Shown here one piece after another: positions 1 to 6,100 of a stretch of DNA of 8,039 nucleotides (positions are counted from its first letter, which is position 1; each line of letters starts with the position of its first letter). The notes beneath the pieces were generated by a model, which saw only the letters and a program-made list of their open reading frames with translations, did not search any database and was not told the origin of the DNA. The translations under genes were made by a program, and so were the position numbers. Source of the DNA: CAZEPJ01 sp964514105. Its GTDB lineage: Bacteria > Desulfobacterota > Desulfocorpusculales > Desulfocorpusculum. The stretch is taken from positions 1-8,039 of the forward strand of contig CAZEPJ010000105.1 in the NCBI GenBank assembly GCA_964514105.1. Direction: 5' to 3'.

Positions 1-534
1 CACGCGCCCTCGGTCGTCGAGGGTCACCTTCACCCCGGCCTGGAGCTTGCCCTTGGGAATGCCGCCGTTCTCGTTCAGAAGGCGCTCCAGTTCTCGTTGG
101 ATTTCCACCTGGACCAGCTTGTTGTACCAAGCCCACTGCCCTCCCCCGCTGCCGATGAGGGGAGCGCCGCCCTTCCGGGCGACCAGCCCGAACCCGTCGG
201 AACCGCCGGCGCCGTCCGAATCCAGACCGAGCTGGCTTCCGGGTTTGGGTCCGTCCTCGGGTTTGTCCTGGGCCTTGTCCTGCTTCTGCTCGGGTTCCTT
301 GATCTCCTCCTTCTTCACCTCGGGCTCGGGCGGCTTCTCCTGCTCCTTCGGTGGCGGAGGCGGAGGCGGCTCCACGAGCCTGAGCATGTGGATCTGCCTC
401 CGCTTTCTCTTGCCGTCGTCCATGAGGAGCGACTTGACCATGAAGACCGTGCCCGCCACAAAGATCAGGGCGATCACCCCGGTGATGAGAAACGCCCTGC
501 CCTGTGAGGTCTTCCTTCTTTGTCGCCTTGCCAT
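1..534 (-). CDS. TonB-like energy transducer, partial (C-terminus beyond left edge)
   Basis: I translated this frame by hand from ATG at 534; it stays open for 178 codons to position 1. Residues 1-13 are basic (MARRQRRKTSQGR), residues 14-36 form one membrane segment (start FLITGVIALIFVAG), and seven prolines follow at 56-62. A Lys/Glu/Pro-rich stretch continues to about 98, a Gly-rich linker spans about 99-134, and from WAWYNKLVQVEIQ (about 134) an amphipathic region resembles the start of a TonB/TolA C-terminal domain. That order of N-in anchor, periplasm-spanning Pro-rich arm and C-terminal domain is the known plan of TonB, which carries energy from ExbB-ExbD to an outer-membrane partner. 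The ExbD gene lies 134 nt upstream on the same strand. A strong GGGGGGAG ribosome site sits 6 nt before the ATG. The C-terminal half of the last domain is missing, so TolA-like or AgmX-like alternatives cannot be fully excluded. Confidence 0.85.
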   Translation of the reverse strand, partial: MARRQRRKTSQGRAFLITGVIALIFVAGTVFMVKSLLMDDGKRKRRQIHMLRLVEPPPPPPPKEQEKPPEPEVKKEEIKEPEQKQDKAQDKPEDGPKPGSQLGLDSDGAGGSDGFGLVARKGGAPLIGSGGGQWAWYNKLVQVEIQRELERLLNENGGIPKGKLQAGVKVTLDDRGRV

Positions 535-536
535 GG

Positions 537-668
537 CCGACTCCCCCCCCGTCGCCTTGCCTTTCGCCGTACGCCGTCAGCCTTCATCTGTCGGATCTCG
601 GGCTTCAGGCTGCGGGCTACCGCAACTGGCCCTCGCGCCATGCGACATCACGCCCCGCGCCCCTTCTT
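537..668. repeat. Intergenic spacer of degenerate 7-bp tandem units
   Basis: The spacer between the ExbD stop and the TonB start can be cut into consecutive heptamers in a single register. On the plus strand from 551 these read GTCGCCT, TGCCTTT, CGCCGTA, CGCCGTC, AGCCTTC, ATCTGTC, and on to GGGCTAC at 614-620. In the ten heptamers at 551-620, 38 of 63 bases equal the base seven positions earlier (hand count), against roughly 27-30% expected for this composition. The flanks (537-550, 621-668) continue the same register more weakly. The spacer has no coding evidence. A small inverted repeat (TGCGG-GCTA-CCGCA, 611-624) lacks a T-run and is not a convincing terminator. Confidence 0.65.
541..548 (-). 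promoter_or_regulatory. Ribosome binding site of the TonB-like gene
   Basis: On the minus strand a G-run ending in GAG (GGGGGGAG) precedes ATG 534 with a 6-nt spacer (TCGGCC). It supports this ATG as the start and independent initiation of the gene, which is not overlapped with exbD. Confidence 0.6.
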
Positions 669-1076
669 TCATTTCACCAGCTTCTGCGTCACGAGCCCCA
701 ACTGGGTCACCTCCACCCGCTGCAGAACGTCCAGCACCTCAATGATCCGCTTGTAGTAGATCATCTCGTCCCCCTTCACGACCACGGGGAAATTGGGGTC
801 CGCCGCCTTGAACTGCCGCAGCCGCATCTCCAGTTCCTCGATGGTCACGGGGTACGTGTCCAGATAGATCTGACCGCTGTTCTGGATCGTGATGGCCTTG
901 GTCGTCGGCTTCAGGTCCGTCGGGGTGGCGCTGGCCTTGGGGAGGTTCACCTTGATCCCCTGGATGGCCGCGGTCACCGCGATGATGAAGACGACCAGGA
1001 TCGTCCAGGCCAGGTCCAGAAGCGGCGCCACGTTGATGTCCTCCACCCCCTTCTGCTCGTAGATGTCCTTGCGCAT
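669..1076 (-). CDS. exbD: ExbD/TolR family biopolymer transport protein
   Basis: This 135-residue inner-membrane protein has the normal length for ExbD/TolR. The start is MRKDIYEQKG; longer upstream reading would run through the neighbouring gene in the wrong frame. Residues 13-40 hold the single membrane helix with the family signature INVAPLLDLAW. Asp21 corresponds to the proton-carrying aspartate of ExbD/TolR. VNLPKAS at 42-48 is the typical boundary to the periplasmic domain, and the C-terminal half ends with the usual helix and strand (IIEVLDVLQRVEV, then QLGLVTQKL). In the family, ExbD pairs with ExbB to form a proton-driven complex that moves TonB. The ATG overlaps the stop of the ExbB fusion gene by one base (TGATG), so the two are probably translationally coupled and made in set proportion. 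I use the symbol in the family sense; TolR or another ExbD paralogue is equally possible from sequence alone. Confidence 0.93.
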   Translation of the reverse strand: MRKDIYEQKGVEDINVAPLLDLAWTILVVFIIAVTAAIQGIKVNLPKASATPTDLKPTTKAITIQNSGQIYLDTYPVTIEELEMRLRQFKAADPNFPVVVKGDEMIYYKRIIEVLDVLQRVEVTQLGLVTQKLVK

Positions 1077-3043
1077 CACTCCCCTCCGTGCATGCGGTCG
1101 ACCTTGAGATGGAACTCGTCCACGAAGATGTTGATGTCCGCGGTGAGGTCCTTGATCTTTCCCAGCAGGAAGTTGTAAGCGAACAGCGAGGGGATGGCCA
1201 CAAGCAGTCCGAAGACCGTGGTCGCCAGCGCGGAGGACACGCCCGGGGCCATGGCCAGGATGCTCCCCTCTCCGGCCTCGACCATGGCGGCGAACGTGTT
1301 CATGACCCCCCACACGGTCCCCAGCAGCCCCAGGAACGGCCCGCCGCTGATTCCCGTGGTGAGGACGACCAACCAGGCATTGAGCCGCCGGCTCTCCCGC
1401 AGGGCGGCCTTGTCGAGGGTCGAACGGATGGCATCCAGGGCCTTGGGGGTGAGCCTATCCACGGGGTGCGGATTGCCCGATTCGCGCAGCCAGGACTGCA
1501 GCTCCCGGTATCCGGCTTCGTAGATGCGGTAGACCGGAGCGTTCTGGAAGGCCTCCGCCTTTCCCCCCAGGGACGCCAGCTCCTGCCGCTCCTCGAACTC
1601 CTCCAGGAAGGCTTCGTTGCTCCGTGCCGCCGCGCTGAGCAAGAAGGTCTTGGTCATGAATACCACGAAGCCCACGGCCCCGAGCACGACCAGAATCCCG
1701 ATGATCAACCACCCGTCCAGCGTGGTGTTCTTGGCCACGATGCGGAGGTAGTCCACGGTCTTGAGAAAATAGGAGGCGAGGTCCCCGGCGGCCCGTCCCA
1801 GCTCGTCGTCCCCGTACATGGCGAGCCCGGCCTCGGGCCCCTGACTCCGAAACGCCGCCTTGATCCAGGCCGGTGGCCTGGGCGCGTTGGCGATCTGCAG
1901 CTCGTCCAGCTCGCCGGCATACCCGTGATCCCCCTGCAGCGAGGAGCCGACGACCAGGTTCCCGGACAGCTCGGGAATCGCCACGGGACCCTCTTTCGAG
2001 GCCACCTCCGCGCCGTCCACGTAGATCGCGATGCGCTTCTGGGGCACGATGGTCACGGCCAGGTGATGCCATCCTTCCCCCGGGATCTGGGCGAGTGCGT
2101 CCGTGGTGAACCCCTCCCCGGCGGCCGTCATGATGCGACAGTAGGGGGCGTACCCGTCGATGCCGATGACGAGAGAGCGTTCCGCCTCCTCGGCGTGAAG
2201 AAGGTACGCGTCGGTCTGGGGCCCGCCCATCCGGATCCATGCCGAGAAGGTCAGCCCGTTCTGGAATGCGAGGGTCGGGGTGCGGGGAACCACGATGTGG
2301 TCTCCGGCCCCGTTGAGGCTGACGCCGCCGCCAATAATGGCGGGCATGCGGCCCCCGACGAACTCGGAGGCGTGGTTCCTGTTGGCTGTCTGGTCCTTGG
2401 CCGCCCCCTCGGTCTCGCCCAAGTGATATACCAGGGCCTGGCTCACGTCGTATGTGCCCTGGGGGTCCCGGGCGTCCCTGGCCTCCTTGTTTCCCCAGTA
2501 CAGGCGGATGAAATCCTCCTTGGAGGCGCCCGCGATCCTGGGGACCCGCACCCACACGAGGGCCATCTCCTCCAGGGAATCGAACCTCTCGATGTGGTAC
2601 TTCAGGGGCGTCTTGTCGTCCGCGGCCAGGAATCGGATGTCGGTCCCGTCCTGCTTGGCCCGGGTGAAGTCGAAGTTTCCTGTGTGGAGCCGCACGAGCA
2701 CAGGCACATCCGTGAGGACCTCGGCGATGTCCGCGCCGGTGATCGTGGTGTCCATGGTGATCTTCTTGCGATGGGACCACTTCTCGTCCCACCAGGCATG
2801 GGCGGACGCGGCGGAAAGGACCAGCGCGACGAGGACGCCCAGCGCGAAAGACGAGCGTCCAGCCGCGCGGCGGGTCCAGCCGCGCGTCCGCGGTCCGCTC
2901 TCCCCGGCCCCTGGCTCCCGGCTCGCGTTGCAGGGTGGAGGATGGAGGGCAGAGGGTGGAGGGAAAGCCGTTTCACGAACTCCCCGTTCCGCGCTGCCCG
3001 CTCCGAACTCCTCTTTCCGTCTCCCGCCTCGCTCGATCTTCAT
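1076..3043 (-). CDS. DUF2341-LamG-ExbB/TolQ/MotA fusion proton channel subunit
   Basis: From ATG 3043 this encodes 655 residues, against about 220-240 for a plain ExbB/TolQ. A signal peptide is at about 58-83 (hydrophobic core FALGVLVALVLSAAS, cleavage AHA|WW). DUF2341 covers about 87-185, with TDVPVLVRL, DGTDIRFLAADDKTPLKYHI and DFIRLYWGN. A LamG/concanavalin-like fold covers about 200-400, with LTFSAWIRM, WHHLAVTI, IAIYVDGAEV and ELDELQIANAPRP. TM1 is at about 444-468. The ExbB core covers about 505-650: TM2 near 556-580 with GPFLGLLGTVWGVMNTF, TM3 near 605-627 with SSALATTVFGLLVAIPS, then a cytoplasmic tail. Because ExbB has its N-terminus in the periplasm, an exported lectin-like extension fits the topology. 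The role inferred is the proton channel of an ExbB-ExbD-TonB complex; the ligand of the extension is unknown. The start is doubtful. Residues 1 to about 53 read through 7-bp repeat DNA, a GTG at 3118 is also in frame, and no ATG, GTG or TTG lies close to the signal peptide. Confidence 0.88.
   Translation of the reverse strand: MKIERGGRRKEEFGAGSAERGVRETAFPPPSALHPPPCNASREPGAGESGPRTRGWTRRAAGRSSFALGVLVALVLSAASAHAWWDEKWSHRKKITMDTTITGADIAEVLTDVPVLVRLHTGNFDFTRAKQDGTDIRFLAADDKTPLKYHIERFDSLEEMALVWVRVPRIAGASKEDFIRLYWGNKEARDARDPQGTYDVSQALVYHLGETEGAAKDQTANRNHASEFVGGRMPAIIGGGVSLNGAGDHIVVPRTPTLAFQNGLTFSAWIRMGGPQTDAYLLHAEEAERSLVIGIDGYAPYCRIMTAAGEGFTTDALAQIPGEGWHHLAVTIVPQKRIAIYVDGAEVASKEGPVAIPELSGNLVVGSSLQGDHGYAGELDELQIANAPRPPAWIKAAFRSQGPEAGLAMYGDDELGRAAGDLASYFLKTVDYLRIVAKNTTLDGWLIIGILVVLGAVGFVVFMTKTFLLSAAARSNEAFLEEFEERQELASLGGKAEAFQNAPVYRIYEAGYRELQSWLRESGNPHPVDRLTPKALDAIRSTLDKAALRESRRLNAWLVVLTTGISGGPFLGLLGTVWGVMNTFAAMVEAGEGSILAMAPGVSSALATTVFGLLVAIPSLFAYNFLLGKIKDLTADINIFVDEFHLKVDRMHGGE
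1083..1087 (-). promoter_or_regulatory. Ribosome binding site of exbD inside the end of the ExbB fusion gene
   Basis: GGAGG on the minus strand lies 6 nt before ATG 1076, within the last codons (Gly-Gly-Glu) of the upstream gene. Together with the TGATG overlap it fixes the exbD start and indicates coupled translation. Confidence 0.75.
2853..2886. repeat. 17-bp imperfect tandem duplication at the signal-peptide coding start
   Basis: On the minus strand CGCGCGGCTGGACCCGC (2886-2870) is followed directly by CGCGCGGCTGGACGCTC (2869-2853); 15 of 17 bases match. Seventeen is not a multiple of three, so the two copies are read in different frames just before the hydrophobic core of the signal peptide. 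It sits at the junction between the 7-bp repeat tract and clear coding sequence. Confidence 0.75.
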
Positions 3044-3164
3044 TTTGAATCCTGTGTTCCGGATGCCGTATTCTCTCTCTCCCACTCGTCCTCCCGCTCT
3101 TCGTCGCCTGCGCCGCACGCCTCGCGCCCTCGCGGCCCTTGCCCTTTCCCCTGCACCCTCTCTT
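2885..3164. repeat. 280-bp tract of degenerate 7-bp units in one register
   Basis: Forty consecutive heptamers can be laid end to end from 2885 up to the base before the stop codon of the giant adhesin gene. Clear plus-strand stretches are GGCTCCC, GGCTCGC at 2913; GGTGGAG, GATGGAG, GGCAGAG, GGTGGAG at 2934-2961; CGAACTC at 2976 and again at 3004 (28 bp apart); and TGAATCC, TGTGTTC, CGGATGC, CGTATTC at 3046-3073. Hand counts of identity at lag 7 are 33/49 (2906-2961), 29/56 (2976-3038) and 12/21 (3046-3073). Heptamer composition drifts along the tract while the phase holds. The tract covers the 121-nt spacer and, if ATG 3043 is used, the first codons of the ExbB fusion. Confidence 0.65.
3050..3053 (-). 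promoter_or_regulatory. Possible weak ribosome binding site for the ExbB fusion gene
   Basis: AGGA lies 6 nt before ATG 3043 on the minus strand. It falls inside the 7-bp repeat register (units GGATTCA and AAATGAA), so it may be a chance product of the repeat. It is the only reason to prefer 3043 over the GTG at 3118. Confidence 0.3.
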
Positions 3165-6100
3165 TCACTGCCTCTTCTTCCTCGATTCCTCGTCCTCCTC
3201 CTCGTACCCGATGAACTCCACCCGGACCCACTTGGCCATCATGGTCTCGGCCAGCTTGGCGGCCTCCTCCTTGGAGAAGGCCCTCTCGCCTCCGGTCATG
3301 CCCGCGGTCTGCTCCAGGGCCTTGCTCGTCTCGGTCAGGCTGCTCGTCCCGGTCAATGCTCCCAGGCCCGCCCCGCTTTCCGCGCTCACGGGCACGCCCA
3401 CGGAGCCCGCGGAGAAGCTGATGTTCTGGGCATTGACGATGGCCGTGGCGCCGAGGAACACATTTCGGCCGGCGATGCCCGCCTCCCCGGCGTCGATGAT
3501 CCCCTCGGGCGCGAAGATATAGACGTCTCCGGCCAGCGGCTCCTCCATGGGTCCTTCCACCCCATCCGGGTCGTAGGTCAGGGTNNNNNNNNNNNNNNNN
3601 NNNNNNNNNNNNNNNNNNNNNNNNNNNNNNNNNNNNNNNNNNNNNNNNNNNNNNNNNNNNNNNNNNNNNNNNNNNNNNNNNNNNCTCGGTGTACTCCTTG
3701 CCCGCCTGCTGGAGCGTGCCGAAGAAGGCTTCCAGTTCACTGGGTGACCAGGCCTTGTCGTACCCCGCGATGACCATGAGGGTGCTTCCCTGGGTGCCCA
3801 GGGCCGGGTTGTTGGCGTTTCCCGTGGTGGTGATCCCTCTGGTCGTCCCCAGATCGATGCGGTTCCCTGCCTGGACCATCAGGTATCCCGGCCCTGCGTG
3901 CTCCATGCCCGTCTGGAAAGAGCCCCCGGGGACCGAGCTGAACACGATGTCCCGGCCCGCCCGGATCAGGCTCACGTCGCCTTCCGCCACGTTCTGCCCA
4001 AAGTAGTAGATGTCCCCGATGTCCCGACCCGCGGTGATCTCGGCCCGCTTGGGCAAATAGAGCGCCAGGTTTCGGATATCGCCTCCGGCGCGGATTTCCA
4101 CTGGGTTGGGATCGCTCAGGTGGAGCAGAGCCGGATCGTGCTCGTACGGAGAGAACAGAACCGATGCGTTGACCGTCCGGCCCCGGTCCCCGTATACCCG
4201 TTCGGGCGCCACGTCGGACATGGCGATGGAGGCCCTTCGCAGCGAGGTCTGATTTCCGAGGGAGAAGAGATACTCCCCATCGATGTCGCCTCCCGCCGTC
4301 AGGGAGAGACGGCCGGTGGGCGACGGGGCCAGGGCAAAGTCATTGAAGAACCGGATGTCCCTCCCCGCACGGATCTCCAGACTGGCCGGCAGGATCCGCT
4401 CGAGATTGGCGATGGAGGACCCCAGGTTGTAGAAAGCGCTGTCGCCGGAGAGGGCGACGTCGCCGATCACTGCCGTGAGCCGCACGTTGGAGTCCGGCGT
4501 GTAACCCAGATTCCAGAAGCCCACAAAGCCATCCCGGGCAATGGTCGGGTTGACCACCGTCCCCAGGGCGATATTCCCCTGGGCGGAGATGTGGATCCTG
4601 GCGTCGAATGCTTCGATGGCGCCATGGGCCAGCCTCGTGCCCCAGTTCCCCATGGCGTGGACCTCGGCGATCCCGGCCCTGACCAGGAAGCGGCCATCTA
4701 CGTCCCCCCCGCTGAGGATGGTCAGATCTCCGGCGCCGAAGGTCCCGGCCTGACCGAAGAACCCACCGCCCGCGGAGACGGTGAGGCTGCCACCCCCCAT
4801 GGTGGCCAGCCCCTCGGTGGCGTTGAAGTTCTCGAAGCTGGCCGCCCACCTCCGGGGAGGACGGGTGCCGTATGCGAAATCCCAGGCGTTGGAAGCCAGG
4901 GCCCCCGCGACCGATCCACCCACCCGAAGGAGGATGTCTCCTCCCCCGGCGTAATCCCAGAAGTTGTTGATCCCACTGGTCTGCTGGCCGGTGGTGCGGA
5001 TGGACCCCAGGGACGTGAAGGCACCCGACGAACCGAAATCCTGGGCGACCTGGAGGATCAGGTCGCGGCCCACCTCGATGGAAACCTCGCCCGTGGCCGA
5101 CTGGATGGCACCGCCTCGGACGCTCAGGTCTCGGCCCACCAGCCCCCAGATGTCCCCGTCGAAGGTTCCCAGGCTGTACCGGATGGCGCTTCGGATCATG
5201 TAGCCACTGGGATTCCCCGGGCCGATGAGGGTGTCTCTGCCCGAAGCGAACCACAAGGGGCCGCTCTCGGTGTACGCCATCTTCCCGTCGGCGATCTTGA
5301 GGTCGCCCACTTCGCGGAGAACCGCCAGGGGGTCCGCGCCGGCGAGATCCGCGCCGGCTGCGAGGATCAGGCCCCACGAGTCGCGAGCCGCAGAGGCCGA
5401 AAGGCTGTTGATGGCCGTGGGATGATCCACCAGGTTGGTGTTGATGTGCAGGTTGCCCGCCGCCCTCAGCGCCAATGCCCCCGGCTCTCCCCCGAATCGC
5501 CAGGTGGTGAGGTCCCAGTCGTTGGCCAGGGCCAGGTCCCCGGCACTGCGTATCTCGATTCCGGGGAGAAGGTGAAGCTGGGAGCTTTCCCACCCCTCTC
5601 GGGTGAGCCCCGCAAGCAGCCGGGTCTCGATGGCTCCTGCGTTGTTCATGAAGGTCTGGGTGTCGTTTCGCCAGGCCGTGAGGTCCGAGGTCGTGATGCT
5701 GGTGTCCTGATATGTTCGAAAGGCCTCCACGAACACGCCCGAAGCGCCGGCGATCGTGCCGTCCAGGTTCACCCGCACGTCGTTTCCCTGGCGTTGAGCC
5801 CTGAGGGACACGCTTCCGCCTGCACCCGCGGCCCCCCCGGTCACGTCGAGAAGTCCTCCGGCATCGAGGTTCACAGTGCCGTCGAGCGACCCGAGGACGA
5901 CCTCTCCGCCCCGCGCCCCGCTGGCCAGGCCCATGGCCAGGATGGCGCCACCCGCCCGGACGTTCACATCGGCGCCGGCATGGAGAGCGACGCGGCCACC
6001 CCCGTCCCGGCCCGAGACATCCACCGTCCCCCAGAGGTCGATGCTTCCGGCGTCTGCGGAGAGTCGGAACCACCGGGCCATCACGGTATCCGTGGCTCCG

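Noticed and set aside
611..624. Small inverted repeat TGCGG-GCTA-CCGCA as a terminator
   Set aside because: The stem is only 5 bp with no following T-run, and it falls inside the heptamer tract where such symmetry can arise by chance.
47..745. Plus-strand open frame across the TonB-like gene
   Set aside because: It is Ser/Pro/Arg-rich and antisense to a protein with membrane anchor, Pro-rich arm and TonB-type C-terminal start. It has no ribosome site or motif.
1077..1313. Upstream extension of the exbD frame
   Set aside because: It overlaps the conserved ExbB core in another frame and lacks family similarity. The ATG at 1076 has a good ribosome site and coupling overlap.
2906..3164. Heptamer tract as a CRISPR array
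   Set aside because: Units are 7 bp, contiguous and degenerate. There are no 24-40-bp identical repeats, no unique spacers and no cas genes.
1088..3214. 708-codon open frame on the plus strand opposite the ExbB fusion
   Set aside because: It is antisense to a gene with clear domains. Its translation is a low-information Gly/Arg/His/Pro/Val mix without any family motif, as expected from high G+C in the mirrored frame.
3040..3584. Continuation of the pre-gap reading frame through the N run to 3040
   Set aside because: After the gap this frame is Arg/Gly-rich nonsense. The frame ending at 3165 carries the family-like GDVYIFAPEGIIDAGEAGI region.
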